Positions 6,220 through 15,103 of a stretch of DNA of 37,770 nt are shown here, piece by piece. The stretch covers positions 1 through 37,770 of the forward strand of contig NZ_JBEZFP010000094.1 of NCBI RefSeq assembly GCF_040649515.1, written 5' to 3'. The stretch comes from Yinghuangia elevatio. GTDB lineage: Bacteria; Actinomycetota; Actinomycetes; Streptomycetales; Streptomycetaceae. Below the pieces are notes generated by a model. It worked only from the letters and a program-made list of their open reading frames with translations. It searched no databases and was not told where the DNA came from. The position numbers were made by a program, and so were the translations under genes. Position 1 is the stretch's first letter. Each line of letters begins with the position of its first letter.

Positions 6220-8313
6220 ATGGAAACCGCACCCACTGTCGTCGTGGCCGATCGTGCCGCGTACCTCGAGGCCGTCGAGCAGGTCCGGACGGCCGCTGCC
6301 GCGTACTACGGCGACGGGACGTCCGCGTTGGACGACGACGCGTTCGACCGGCTCATGCGCGGGATCGCCGCGTACGAGGCGGCGCACCCCGAGGACCTGG
6401 TGCCGCAGTCGCCGACCGGGCTGGTCGCCGCGGGCGCGGTCCCGGACGGCGACGTGGTGCACACGGTGCCGATGCTGAGCCTGGGCAACGTGTTCGGCAA
6501 GGAGGACCTGGAGCGCTGGGGTGCGGGCCTGGCCCGCCGTCTGGGGGCTGAGCCGCGCGGGTTCCACGTGGGGCCGAAGATCGACGGGCTCGCGGTCGCC
6601 GCGTACTACACGGACGGCAAGCTCACCCGGCTCGTCACCCGCGGCAACGGCATTACCGGCGAGGACGTCTCACACGCCGCCGGCACGATCGACGGCCTGC
6701 CGGACACGCTCGCCGAGCCGGTGAGCATCGAAGTGCGCGGCGAAATCGTGCTGACGAACGAGCAGTTCGAGCAGGCAAACCGGATCCGGGCCGAGCACAA
6801 CGAACCGGTGTTCTCCAACCCGCGCAATGCCGCGGCCGGCACGTTGCGGGCCACCGGCCGTGCGTACACGATCCCGCTGTCCTGCTACGCCTACACGCTG
6901 TTGCCCGCGCCGGACGCGCCCGACGACCACGGGTACGCGCAGCGCACCCACTCCGAGCTCATGGCCGCGCTCGGTGACCTGGGTTTGCGTACGGTGGCGG
7001 ACACCCCCGTCGGGGCACGCACCGTCGACAGCTTGGACGCCGCCCTCGCCTACGTCGACACCGTCGCCGCGCAGCGCCGGGAACTGCCGCTGGGCATCGA
7101 CGGCGTCGTCGTCAAGGCCGACCACCCCGAGGACCAGCAGGCGGCCGGCAGCGGATCGCGCGCGCCGCGCTGGGCGGTGGCGTACAAGTTCCCGGCCGTC
7201 GAGAAGACCACCCGGATCGTCGAGGTCACCTGGGCCACCGGACGCACCGGGTTCCTGGCGCCGCGCGCACAGTTGGAGCCCGTCGACATCGCCGGAGTGA
7301 CCGTCGTGTTCGCGACACTGCACAGCCCCGGCATGATCACCAAGCTCGACCTGCGGATCGGCGACACGGTCACGGTACGTCGTGCGGGCGACGTGATCCC
7401 GTACGTCGTCGGCCCGGTCGTCGCGCTGCGCACCGGCGACGAGACGCCGATCGACCTGCCGGAGTGCTGCCCCGGATGCGGCGGCGGCATCGACACCACC
7501 CAGGAGCGCTGGCGCTGCGTGCAGGGCCGGGCGTGCGACCTGTCGCGGTCGGTGGAGTACGCGGTGGGCCGGGACCAACTGGACATCGAAGGCATCGGCC
7601 CGAAGATCGTCCTCCGCCTGGTCGCCGACGGCGCCGTCGCGGACATCGCCGACCTGTTCACCCTCACCCGCGAACAGCTCGTCGCCGCGACCGGCAGCGA
7701 GAAGAACGCGGACAAGATCCTCGCCAACATCGCGGCCGCGAAGGAGCGCCCGCTCAGCCGGGTCTTCTGCGCGCTCGGTGTGCGCGGCACCGGCCGGAGC
7801 ATGTCACGGCGGATCGCCCGGCACTTCGGCACCATGGCCGCGATCCAGGCCGCCGACGCGGAAGGGCTCCAGCAGGTCGACGGCATCGGCCCCGAGAAGG
7901 CCGCCATGCTGCTGACCGAACTCGCCGAACTGGCCCCGGTCATCGGCAAGCTCATCGCGGCAGGCGTCAACCAGGACGAGCCCAGGCCCGCCGGCCCGGC
8001 CCAGGACCCGAACTCCGACCCGGACTCCGACCCGGACTCGGGCGCCGCCGCCGCGACGCCGCTGCCGCTGGCCGGGATGACCGTCGTGGCGACCGGCAGC
8101 ATGACCGGGCCGCTGGCGGAGCTCTCGCGTACCGCCGTCAACGAACTGATCGAACGCGCGGGCGGGCGCGCGGGGTCCAGCGTCTCGAAGTCCACCGGCA
8201 TGCTCGTCGCCGGAGCGAACGCCGGTTCGAAGAAGGCCAAGGCCGAATCGCTCGGCATCCCGGTCGTCACTCCCGAGGAGTTCGCCGAGACGGTCGCCGG
8301 CTACCTGGCGTGA
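6220..8313 (+). CDS. ligA: NAD-dependent DNA ligase LigA (divergent copy)
   Basis: A 697-residue enzyme that seals nicks in duplex DNA using NAD+. Domains in order: domain Ia; adenylation domain with the KxDG motif KIDGLAV (K120 is the AMP-accepting lysine); OB fold (LAPRAQLEPVDIAGVTVVFA, then LHSPGMITKLDLRIGDTV); zinc site with four Cys (CCPGCGG ... RWRCVQGRACDL); helix-hairpin-helix region (LDIEGIGPK, LQQVDGIGPEKA); an Asp/Ser/Pro linker (DPNSDPDSDPDSG); and a C-terminal BRCT domain (LAGMTVVATGSM to the end). The ATG at 6220 has AGGA about 8 nt upstream; the open frame extends to 6073 but that part is not ligase-like. Several otherwise constant positions differ from usual LigA (SLGNVF for SLDNAF; TWATGRTGFLAPRAQL for the usual QVGRTGxxTPVA). 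This suggests a second ligase rather than the main replicative one, though all catalytic elements are present. Confidence 0.95.
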   Translation: METAPTVVVADRAAYLEAVEQVRTAAAAYYGDGTSALDDDAFDRLMRGIAAYEAAHPEDLVPQSPTGLVAAGAVPDGDVVHTVPMLSLGNVFGKEDLERWGAGLARRLGAEPRGFHVGPKIDGLAVAAYYTDGKLTRLVTRGNGITGEDVSHAAGTIDGLPDTLAEPVSIEVRGEIVLTNEQFEQANRIRAEHNEPVFSNPRNAAAGTLRATGRAYTIPLSCYAYTLLPAPDAPDDHGYAQRTHSELMAALGDLGLRTVADTPVGARTVDSLDAALAYVDTVAAQRRELPLGIDGVVVKADHPEDQQAAGSGSRAPRWAVAYKFPAVEKTTRIVEVTWATGRTGFLAPRAQLEPVDIAGVTVVFATLHSPGMITKLDLRIGDTVTVRRAGDVIPYVVGPVVALRTGDETPIDLPECCPGCGGGIDTTQERWRCVQGRACDLSRSVEYAVGRDQLDIEGIGPKIVLRLVADGAVADIADLFTLTREQLVAATGSEKNADKILANIAAAKERPLSRVFCALGVRGTGRSMSRRIARHFGTMAAIQAADAEGLQQVDGIGPEKAAMLLTELAELAPVIGKLIAAGVNQDEPRPAGPAQDPNSDPDSDPDSGAAAATPLPLAGMTVVATGSMTGPLAELSRTAVNELIERAGGRAGSSVSKSTGMLVAGANAGSKKAKAESLGIPVVTPEEFAETVAGYLA

Positions 8314-8361
8314 CCCGGACGCCGGCGCCGCGCGTACGGGCGGAGCAGAAGCAGCCCCGCC

Positions 8362-8574
8362 TCAACGCTGCGCGACGCCGGCGTTCCGGAAGCCGAAGTG
8401 CGACTCGTCCACCCCACGCAGGTCACCGGGGCCGACCACGCACGCCGTCGACCGGAAGCTCTTCATACCGAACGACGCGAGGCTCGTCGCGTCCACCCCC
8501 GACTCCGCCGCGGCGGCCGGCGCCAGGACGACGAGGACGGTACCGGCAAGGCCCACCGCAGCAATCTTCTTCAT
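8362..8574 (-). CDS. Small exported protein of unknown function
   Basis: A 70-residue protein. MKK, a hydrophobic core (about 4-17) and APAAAAES form a clear signal peptide with a likely cleavage after the Ala run near residue 23. The mature part is only about 47 residues, with one Cys (STACVVGPGDLRGVDESHFGF). I do not recognise the family. The ATG at 8574 has GAGGAG about 10 nt upstream; a longer frame to 8601 would place Arg-rich residues before the signal peptide. It is convergent with the ligase gene (48 bases apart) and divergent from the PAP2 gene. Confidence 0.65.
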   Translation of the reverse strand: MKKIAAVGLAGTVLVVLAPAAAAESGVDATSLASFGMKSFRSTACVVGPGDLRGVDESHFGFRNAGVAQR

Positions 8575-8838
8575 GCCTCGCAGTCTCCTCGCCCCCACCA
8601 CAACGCCCCGCGCGCCGCGCCCACCCGGTTGGCCCAGGTCACCGGATTGACCGAGCCGCCGAAGTCGTCGGGGGAGGGGCCGTCGTCCCCGCGCGCGGGC
8701 GCGGGCGACGATGACGGGGGCGGCCGGGGTTTGTGCCGCGTGCGGTCAGGGTGGCTTGCCGGTGGTGCGGGGCGCTGGGAGACTTGGGCGGCCGAGCGTG
8801 CTCGGGACGGTCGCCAACCCCGCCGAGGAGTACGCCAG

Positions 8839-9453
8839 GTGAGCAGCGTCAGTGTTTCGGCGGACGGGCGCCCGGCGCCGCGTACTCGGGTCGCCCGTGT
8901 CGTCACCGAACTGTTCGCCCCTGCCTTCCTGGTACCCGGCGTCCTGGTGGCCGTCGGGTGGCACAGCACGCGGTCGCCGGCCGGTGTCGGATGGGGGCTG
9001 CTCGGCGCGCTGTTCTGCGGGGTCATCCCCATTGCATTCGTGCTCTACGGAGTGCGGCGCGGCTACTGGACGGACCACCACATCCGCATTCGCCGGCAGC
9101 GGGCGGTTCCGATCCTCGGTACGGCCGCCTCCGTTGTCGTCGGCCTTGCGGCGCTGCTCCGACTCGACGCCCCGCGGGACGTGGTCGCGCTGGTCGTGGC
9201 CATGCTCGCCGGGCTCGCGGTGGCCCTTGGGGTGACCGCTTTCTGGAAGATCTCCGTGCACACCGCGGTGGCCGGCGGCACCGTCACGGTGCTGGCGCTG
9301 ACCTTCGGCTCGGCGGTCGCCGCGGCCGCGCCGCTGGTGGCGCTGATCGGCTGGTCGCGCGTCGAACTCCGCGACCACACCCCGATGCAGACGGTCGTGG
9401 GCGGCCTGGTCGGCGCAATGGTCGCGGCGATCGTCTTCACCTTCGCGAGGTGA
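8839..9453 (+). CDS. PAP2-like (phosphatidic acid phosphatase-related) membrane protein
   Basis: A 204-residue membrane protein with about five to six hydrophobic segments (about 28-42, 50-72, 93-108, 114-135, 145-170, 186-203). The C-terminal half carries the remains of the PAP2 signature: KISVHTAVAGG at about 137-147 in place of the PSGH block, and WSRVELRDHTPMQ at about 172-184 for SRxxxxxHxxxD. H141, R174 and H180 are present, while the final acidic residue is Gln (Q184), a variation I associate with the actinobacterial branch. The likely role is phosphatase or transferase on lipid or prenyl phosphates. Activity is uncertain because of the changed positions. The GTG at 8839 has GAGGAG about 8 nt upstream. 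Confidence 0.72.
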   Translation: MSSVSVSADGRPAPRTRVARVVTELFAPAFLVPGVLVAVGWHSTRSPAGVGWGLLGALFCGVIPIAFVLYGVRRGYWTDHHIRIRRQRAVPILGTAASVVVGLAALLRLDAPRDVVALVVAMLAGLAVALGVTAFWKISVHTAVAGGTVTVLALTFGSAVAAAAPLVALIGWSRVELRDHTPMQTVVGGLVGAMVAAIVFTFAR

Positions 9454-9642
9454 GTCGGCAAGTCGATCGATGCCTGTTGGGTATGGGCCCTTGTCGATGA
9501 CGGCCGCCTGCGATAGCACTGTCGCGACTGCCGGGCCCGGTGGTTCGACGACCCGGGCGAGCGGCGGCGGTTCGCCCCGCCATGCGTGTAATACACAGCA
9601 GTTCCATGGGACTTGGTGCACGTCGAACACTCAGGGAGAGTC

Positions 9643-10044
9643 GTGAAGACGTCGAACACGGGCACGGTCGGACGCAGAGGAGCGGCCGCCTTCGTGGCCG
9701 CGCTCGCCATCGCGCTCAGTACGTTGTTTGCCGCACCCGCCGCGCAGGCCAACCCGAACCAGCCGAACATCGGGCTGTGGTCGACCAACCACGACGGTGT
9801 CCGGTGCGCGCAGTGGGCGTACAACTCGGTCGCGGGCCAGGGGCTGGACCCGGACGGCCAGTACGGCCCGCTCACCGAGCAGGCCACCAGGAACTGGCAG
9901 CGGTTCTTCGGCCTGAGCGTCGACGGCGTCATCGGCAAGGACACCGGCCAGTCGATCATCGACATGGTGTTCTTGAAGTTCGGCACCAACAACACGTGGG
10001 CCCTGTACTGCCCGTACTACCTGCCGAGTCACCGCTCGTACTGA
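9643..10044 (+). CDS. Exported peptidoglycan-binding domain protein
   Basis: A 133-residue protein. The signal peptide covers about residues 1-36 (KTSNTGTVGRRG, hydrophobic core, APAAQA|NP). The mature part is a single PG_binding_1-type domain at about 50-112 (VRCAQWAYNSVAGQGLDPDG, then YGPLTEQATRNWQRFFGLSV and DGVIGKDTGQ). Cys 55 and Cys 123 may form a disulfide. There is no catalytic domain, so it should only bind the cell wall. The GTG at 9643 has GGGAGAG immediately upstream; a GTG at 9613 is possible but would bury the signal peptide. It is convergent with the efflux pump gene, with a hairpin between them. Confidence 0.82.
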   Translation: MKTSNTGTVGRRGAAAFVAALAIALSTLFAAPAAQANPNQPNIGLWSTNHDGVRCAQWAYNSVAGQGLDPDGQYGPLTEQATRNWQRFFGLSVDGVIGKDTGQSIIDMVFLKFGTNNTWALYCPYYLPSHRSY

Positions 10045-10064
10045 GGTACCGCACGCCTGCCGAG

Positions 10065-10106
10065 CCCTGTGGAGCGGCCTATCGGGGAAGGTGCCGCCCC
10101 ACAGGG
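10065..10106. terminator. Bidirectional hairpin terminator between convergent genes
   Basis: CCCTGTGG (10065-10072) pairs with CCACAGGG (10099-10106). Inside it GCGGC (10074-10078) pairs with GCCGC (10093-10097), with one mismatch between the stems and a loop of about 14 bases. It lies between the stop of the peptidoglycan-binding gene (10044) and the stop of the efflux gene (10121) and can serve both. Confidence 0.75.
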
Positions 10107-10120
10107 GTCGTCGGCGCGGG

Positions 10121-11665
10121 TCAGGCCTGTCGGCCCGCGGGTTGCTCGGCGGGGACCGCTTCGGGCACCGCATCGGGAACCGCTTCCGGCGCCGGGGCCG
10201 GGAGGTCGTCCTTGGGTGTGGCCGAGGGCGCCTTGCGGATGGCGAGGCCCAGTACGCCGACGGCTGCCGCGACGGCGATGAGGTAGGCGAACGTGCCCTG
10301 GAAGGCGGGGATGACGGCGCGGGTCTCGCCGCGGTTCTGGAGGACCAGGGCGGCGATCGCGATGCCGAACGTGCCGCCGATCTGGTTGCTCAGGTAGACG
10401 GCCGCGGTGGCGCTCGGCACCGACTCCGGTGGGACGGAGCCGAACACCGAGGACATGGCGGGTGCTCCGACGGCACCCATGCCGAGGCCGGTGACCACCG
10501 AGTAGGCGATGAGGAGTCCGGTGGCCGTGTCGCCGGAGGCGCTGGAGAAGCCGATGATCCCGAGCGCGGCCAGGGCGCCGCCGACGGGGATGACCGCGCG
10601 GGCGCCGATCCTGTCGTACAGCCGGCCGGCGATCGGCATGGCGACCCACACGCCGACGCCTTGCGGGACGAGCAGCAAGCCGGCCGCCATCACGCCCCGG
10701 TCGTGGGCGAGTTGGTAGTACAGCGGGACGAGGAACAGCAGGGAGAACAGCAGGAAGCCGGTGAGGAAGACCGCCCCGATGCCGCTCGCGAAGGTGCGGT
10801 TCGTGAACAGGCGTACGTCGACCAGGGGCGTCGTGGTGGTCCGCAGCGCGTGTGCCACGTAGCCGAGGATCAGTCCGGCGCCGACGACGAGCGCGATGAC
10901 GACGTGGACGCCGGTGAACCCGTCGTCTCCCGCCGCCTGCGAGAGCCCGTACACCACCGCGGCGAATCCCGGGCACAGCAGGGCGATCCCGCGTGTGTCG
11001 AGGGGCGGCGGGTCGCCCTCGCGCGGCGGGTCGGCGGGGATCTGGCGGTACGCCAGCAGCAGCGCGACCGCGCCGATCGGCAGGTTGATCAGGAACATCC
11101 AGCGCCACGAGGCGTGTTCGAGGATGACCCCGCCGAGCACGGGACCGAGGATCGGGCCCAGGGTGACCACCGCGCCGACGATGCCGATCATCTTGCCGGC
11201 CCGGGCCGGTCCGGCCGCACGGGCGAGCATGGTGAGCAGCGTGGGTTCCAGGGCGCCCACGCCGATGCCCTGGAGCACGCGGAACGCGATGAGGCTGCCC
11301 GGGTCCCACGCGACGGCCGCGAGTGCGGAGCCGAGCAGGAAGACGGTGAGCCCGACCAGCCACACGGTCTTGCCGCCGAAGCGTTCGGCGGCCCATCCGC
11401 TGACCGGCACGGTCACGGCGATGGCCAGCAGGTAGCCGGTCGCCACCCATTCGATGGTGCCGAGCGACGTGTCGAAGTGCTCGCCGAGGGTGTCGATGCC
11501 GACGTTGACGATCGTGGTGTCGAGGAAGCCCATGACTCCGCCGAGGAGCATCACGAGCATCAGCCGCAGGAGTGGGCTGTCGATCCGGGTGTCCGTGTGC
11601 GCATCCGAGCCTGCGTCCTGGGGCGGGCCCGCGTCCTGGTCGGGGTCCGCTGGTGTGGCGGTCAC
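10121..11665 (-). CDS. DHA2-family (EmrB/QacA-type) MFS drug efflux transporter
   Basis: A 514-residue, 14-helix major facilitator of the proton-driven DHA2 group. The family's motif C-like FLDTTIVNVGID lies in helix 1, and ATGYLLAIAVTVPVSGWAAE, the motif A-like RFGGKTVW, and GAVVTLGPILGPVLGGVI with SWRWMFLINLPIG (antiporter motif region) follow. It ends in a charged Ala/Pro/Glu-rich tail. I chose the GTG at 11665 because a perfect GGAGG lies about 7 nt upstream; a TTG at 11689 is less likely. It is divergent from a TetR gene across a short AT-rich region and is presumably repressed by it. The substrate is not predictable. It is close to the PKS cluster, but its own regulator suggests an independent resistance unit. 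Confidence 0.93.
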   Translation of the reverse strand: MTATPADPDQDAGPPQDAGSDAHTDTRIDSPLLRLMLVMLLGGVMGFLDTTIVNVGIDTLGEHFDTSLGTIEWVATGYLLAIAVTVPVSGWAAERFGGKTVWLVGLTVFLLGSALAAVAWDPGSLIAFRVLQGIGVGALEPTLLTMLARAAGPARAGKMIGIVGAVVTLGPILGPVLGGVILEHASWRWMFLINLPIGAVALLLAYRQIPADPPREGDPPPLDTRGIALLCPGFAAVVYGLSQAAGDDGFTGVHVVIALVVGAGLILGYVAHALRTTTTPLVDVRLFTNRTFASGIGAVFLTGFLLFSLLFLVPLYYQLAHDRGVMAAGLLLVPQGVGVWVAMPIAGRLYDRIGARAVIPVGGALAALGIIGFSSASGDTATGLLIAYSVVTGLGMGAVGAPAMSSVFGSVPPESVPSATAAVYLSNQIGGTFGIAIAALVLQNRGETRAVIPAFQGTFAYLIAVAAAVGVLGLAIRKAPSATPKDDLPAPAPEAVPDAVPEAVPAEQPAGRQA

Positions 11666-11745
11666 ATGAGCCTCCAAGTTACTGATCAATCAATTGAATT
11701 AAACTCACGAGTAAAAATTAGCAGCCGGTCTGGTAGCGTCGCAAC
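11666..11745. promoter_or_regulatory. AT-rich divergent promoter/operator region
   Basis: About 50 bases (11679-11727) are strikingly AT-rich for this genome. They contain the palindromes TGATCA (11683-11688) and TCAATTGA (11690-11697), and TTACT/AGTAA arms at 11679 and about 11711. The region lies between the efflux gene and its divergent TetR gene, the usual site for a TetR operator and both promoters. The exact operator is not resolved. Confidence 0.6.
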
Positions 11746-12459
11746 ATGGCCGAGGCGGGTACGAATACAGGTGGCGGCGCCGCGGGCGCGGACGGAACAC
11801 GCGCGGCACGCGGCCGGATCGACAAGCGCCGGGCGATCCTCGCCGCGGCCGAGACGGTCTTCACGCGCGAGGGCTACACGCTCGCGAGCATCGACGCGAT
11901 CGCCACCGAGGCGGGCGTGTCCAAGCCGACGATCTACAACCATCTCGGCGGCAAGGACAACCTGTTCCGCACGGTGATCATCGAGGCCGCCGCCGAGTCC
12001 CGGGACCGGATCCTCGCCGCCCTGGAGGCGTTCCCGGCCGACGGCGCCGACTTGGCCGAGCGCCTCACCGCCATCGCGCACCGCGTCGTCGAGTGCCAGG
12101 CCGGCGAGCAGGGGTGGGCGCTTCAGCGCCTGGTGTACGCCGAGGCCGCGCGTTTCCCCGACCTGTACGACACCATCCGCGCCCGCGGCACCGTACAGAT
12201 CGTCGACTCCCTCGCCGGACGCCTCGCGCGTCTCGCGCACGGCGGCTATCTGGACATCGACGACCCGGTCACCGCCGCCAACCAGTTCCTCGTCCTGATC
12301 TCCGGCGATCTGCCCGCGCTGACCGCGCTGGGCACCCGCCCGGTGGACGCGGACGCCCTCGACCACGCGGTCACCGCCGGGGTCACGACCTTCCTCCGCG
12401 CCTTCACGTCGCGGCCTCAGAGTGTGCGGGGGACGGCGGCCAAGAGCTCGCGCGTGTAG
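11746..12459 (+). CDS. TetR/AcrR-family repressor of the adjacent efflux pump
   Basis: A 237-residue regulator. The helix-turn-helix domain is at about 27-72 (KRRAILAAAETVFTREGYTL, IATEAGVSKPTIYNHLGGKD). The C-terminal domain (about 85-215) resembles the AefR-like TetR_C group (RLVYAEAARFPDLYDTIRAR). A low-complexity Gly/Ala leader of about 20 residues precedes the domain. Its position, divergent from the DHA2 transporter, gives its role as that pump's repressor. Its 3' end overlaps the convergent ABC ATPase gene by 43 bases, so the last residues (after about 223) lie in shared DNA. Confidence 0.93.
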   Translation: MAEAGTNTGGGAAGADGTRAARGRIDKRRAILAAAETVFTREGYTLASIDAIATEAGVSKPTIYNHLGGKDNLFRTVIIEAAAESRDRILAALEAFPADGADLAERLTAIAHRVVECQAGEQGWALQRLVYAEAARFPDLYDTIRARGTVQIVDSLAGRLARLAHGGYLDIDDPVTAANQFLVLISGDLPALTALGTRPVDADALDHAVTAGVTTFLRAFTSRPQSVRGTAAKSSRV

Positions 12460-14237
12460 GAGTGGCCGGGTTCGGTGAAGATGGCCTCGCTCTCCCCGCT
12501 CTCCACGACGCGCCCGTCCTTCATGACCAGGACGCGGTCGCTGATGTGGCGGATCACGCCCAGGTCGTGCGAGATGAACAGCAGCGCGACGCCCAGTTCG
12601 GCACGGATGTCCGCGAGCAGGTCGAGGATCTGGGCCTGTACGGAGACGTCCAGCGCCGACACCGGTTCGTCGCAGATGACCAGGTCGGGTGACGACGCCA
12701 ACGCCCTGGCGATGGCCACCCGTTGGCGTTGGCCGCCGGACAGCTCGCGGGGACGGCGGGGGAGGAGCGTGGGGGACAGCCCCACAAGGTCGAGGAGTTC
12801 GGCCACCCGGTTGTCCCGGGACTTCCGGGCGCCCCACATCCCAAACGCGCGCTCGGCCGGCTGAGGTGCCGCAGCTTCGGCTCCGGCACCCCCGCGGTGG
12901 GTCGCCGTGCCGCCGGCCGCGGCCACCGCCTCGCCGACGATCCTCCGTACCGTGTAGCGCGGGTCGAACGACCCCAGCGGATCTTGCTGCACAGTCTGCA
13001 TGCGCGGCCGCCGTGCACGCCGCTCCCGCTCGGTGGCCCCGCTCCACGGCTTCCCGGCGAATTCGACGGACCCCGTGTCGGGTTCGGTGAGCCCGAGGGC
13101 GATCCGGGCCACCGTCGTCTTGCCGGACCCGGACTCGCCCACCACGCCCAGTGCTTCGCCGGGGCCGATGGTGAACGACACGTCGCGGACCGCGTCGTGC
13201 CACGAGCCGTCGGGCGACCGGAACCGTTTGCCGACGGAACGTACGTCGAGCAGCGGGACGCCCGCCTCTGCCGATCCGCCCTTCGGCGCGCCGCCGGTGA
13301 AGGCCCGCAGTACGGCCTGCCTGCCCTCGGTCGTCGGCGACAACCGGGTGCCCTTCGCATGCGCGGAGGGCACCGCCGCGAGGAGCGCCTTGGTGTAGGC
13401 GTGCTCGGGATGACCCAACACCCTTTCGGTCGCGCCCTGTTCCACGATCTCACCGTCGCGCATGACCGCGATCCGGTCCGCGAGCCGGGCGACCGCGACC
13501 AGGTCGTGGCTGATCAGCAGAACCGCCGTACCCTCGTCACGCAGGCGACCCAGGAGGGTCAGGATCTGGGCTTGGACGGTCACGTCCAGAGCCGTCGTCG
13601 GCTCGTCCGCGACGACGAGCTCGGGTGTGCCGGCCAGTGCGGAGGCGATGAGGGCACGTTGCCGCAAGCCCCCGGAGAGCTGGTGCGGATACTGCCGGGC
13701 ACGGCGCTCCGGATCGGGGATGCCGCTCTGCGCGAGGAGTTCGAGCACACGTGTCTTCGTTCCCGACCGGGGCACCACGCGGTGCACGCGCAGCGGCTCG
13801 GCGACCTCGGCGCCGACCGTACGCAGCGGATCGAGCGAGACGAGCGCGTCCTGCAGCACCAGGCCGATGCGCCGCCCGCGGATCCCGCGCCACGCGGACT
13901 CGCGTAGGCCGGTCAAATCCGTTCCCCCGAAGTTCAGTTCACCGGCCGAGACGCTCGCCCGGGCCCCAACCAGGCCCACGAGGGCGCGCGCGGTGACGCT
14001 CTTGCCGGACCCGGACTCGCCGACGATGGCCAGGCATTCGCCGCGGGAGACGGCGAAGGAGATGCCGCGCACGGCATGGACCTGCGTACGTCGTCCCGGG
14101 AAGACGACATCGAGGCCGGACACGGTGACCAGGGGACCGGTGGTTTCGTCGGCGGCAACCTTGTCCGTGCTCCCGGTCGTGCGCTCGGCGGAGTTCCCGG
14201 CGGCGGCGTTCTCGATGGTGCTCTCGGCGGTGGTCAT
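12417..14237 (-). CDS. Double ABC ATPase of oligopeptide-type transporter (OppD-OppF fusion)
   Basis: A 606-residue protein with two complete ABC cassettes. The first (about 36-290) has Walker A GESGSGKS (73-80), signature LSGGLRQR and Walker B LVVADEPTTALD. The second (about 320-606) has GESGSGKT, LSGGQRQRVAIARAL and LVICDEPVSALD. This is the fused OppD/OppF arrangement that powers peptide or nickel uptake by the two permeases encoded upstream. Odd feature: an extra Ala/Gly/Glu-rich insert (about 40 residues, with THRGGAGAEAAAPQPAERAF) sits between the Q-loop and the signature of the second cassette. The ATG at 14237 overlaps the permease stop (ATGA). The open frame upstream to 14387 was rejected because it is shadow of the permease gene. 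Confidence 0.95.
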   Translation of the reverse strand: MTTAESTIENAAAGNSAERTTGSTDKVAADETTGPLVTVSGLDVVFPGRRTQVHAVRGISFAVSRGECLAIVGESGSGKSVTARALVGLVGARASVSAGELNFGGTDLTGLRESAWRGIRGRRIGLVLQDALVSLDPLRTVGAEVAEPLRVHRVVPRSGTKTRVLELLAQSGIPDPERRARQYPHQLSGGLRQRALIASALAGTPELVVADEPTTALDVTVQAQILTLLGRLRDEGTAVLLISHDLVAVARLADRIAVMRDGEIVEQGATERVLGHPEHAYTKALLAAVPSAHAKGTRLSPTTEGRQAVLRAFTGGAPKGGSAEAGVPLLDVRSVGKRFRSPDGSWHDAVRDVSFTIGPGEALGVVGESGSGKTTVARIALGLTEPDTGSVEFAGKPWSGATERERRARRPRMQTVQQDPLGSFDPRYTVRRIVGEAVAAAGGTATHRGGAGAEAAAPQPAERAFGMWGARKSRDNRVAELLDLVGLSPTLLPRRPRELSGGQRQRVAIARALASSPDLVICDEPVSALDVSVQAQILDLLADIRAELGVALLFISHDLGVIRHISDRVLVMKDGRVVESGESEAIFTEPGHSYTRELLAAVPRTL

Positions 14238-15103
14238 CGCGGCGTACCTCCGTGGAAGCGGACCCGCGCGCGGTGCCCGGCGACGTTGACCGCGATCACC
14301 GCGACGGTGACCGCGGCTCCCGGGAACACGCCGATCCACCACGCCGTGTCCAGGAAGTTGCGGCCCTCGGAGAGCATCGCGCCCCATTCGGGGGACGGCG
14401 GTTGCGCGCCGAGACCGAGGAAGCTGAGCCCCGAGGCGTTGATCAGTGCGGTGCCGAACCCGATGGTGCCCATCACCAGGAGCGGCCCGACGGTGTTCGG
14501 CAGCACGTGCCGGACCACCACCGTGCGGCGGGGCAGGCCCAGGACGGCGGCCGCCTCGACGTACCCGGCCCCGCGGACGACCAGTGCCTCGGCGCGGACG
14601 AGGCGCGCGTAGCCGGGAGCGGCCGCCAGCGCGACGGCGATCATCACGTTGGTCGTGCCGGTCCCCAGGACGGTGACGATCAGCAGGGCGAGCAGCAGTT
14701 CCGGAAGGGCCAGCAGGACGTCGGCGGCGCGCATCAGGAGGTTGTCGGCGACGCGCCCGCCGAGCGCCGCGGCCAGGCCCAGGACCATGCCGCTCACGAC
14801 GGCGAACGCCGTCGCCCCGAGTCCGATCAACAGGGACGTCCGGGCGCCGAAGACGACGCGCGTGTAGGTGTCGCGACCCAGTTGATCGGTGCCGAACCAG
14901 TTTTCGCCACTGGGAGCTTGCAGCGCGTTGACCGGATCGGTCGCAGTCGGGGAGGTGTCGGTGAACAGCCCGGGGAACAGCGCCGCGGCGAGGAGGAGCA
15001 CCAGCAGCGCCGCCGCGAGGAACGCCCCCGGACGTGCCCGCCGGATCCTGAACCGCACCGCCGGTACGGCGGATTCGGCCGCGGTCGCGGCCACGGCGCT
15101 CAC
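14234..15103 (-). CDS. Oligopeptide-type ABC permease (DppC/OppC-like)
   Basis: A 289-residue inner-membrane permease. An N-terminal OppC-type segment (RRARPGAFLAAALLVLLLAA) is followed by SGENWFGTDQLGRDTYTRVV, the hallmark of OppC/DppC proteins. Further transmembrane helices come next, then the EAA-like loop with AEALVVRGAGYVEAAAVLGL and RHVLPNTVGPLLVMGTIGF, which contacts the ATPase. The GTG at 15103 has GAGGAAGG a few bases upstream and overlaps the preceding permease stop as GTGA. A longer frame to 15313 is shadow. Its partners are the neighbouring permease and double ATPase. Confidence 0.95.
   Translation of the reverse strand: MSAVAATAAESAVPAVRFRIRRARPGAFLAAALLVLLLAAALFPGLFTDTSPTATDPVNALQAPSGENWFGTDQLGRDTYTRVVFGARTSLLIGLGATAFAVVSGMVLGLAAALGGRVADNLLMRAADVLLALPELLLALLIVTVLGTGTTNVMIAVALAAAPGYARLVRAEALVVRGAGYVEAAAVLGLPRRTVVVRHVLPNTVGPLLVMGTIGFGTALINASGLSFLGLGAQPPSPEWGAMLSEGRNFLDTAWWIGVFPGAAVTVAVIAVNVAGHRARVRFHGGTPR

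Noticed and set aside
9586..9596. GTGTAATACAC as a promoter/operator for the peptidoglycan-binding gene
   Set aside because: TAATAC is a fair -10 but I find no matching -35, and the palindrome is only four base pairs per arm.
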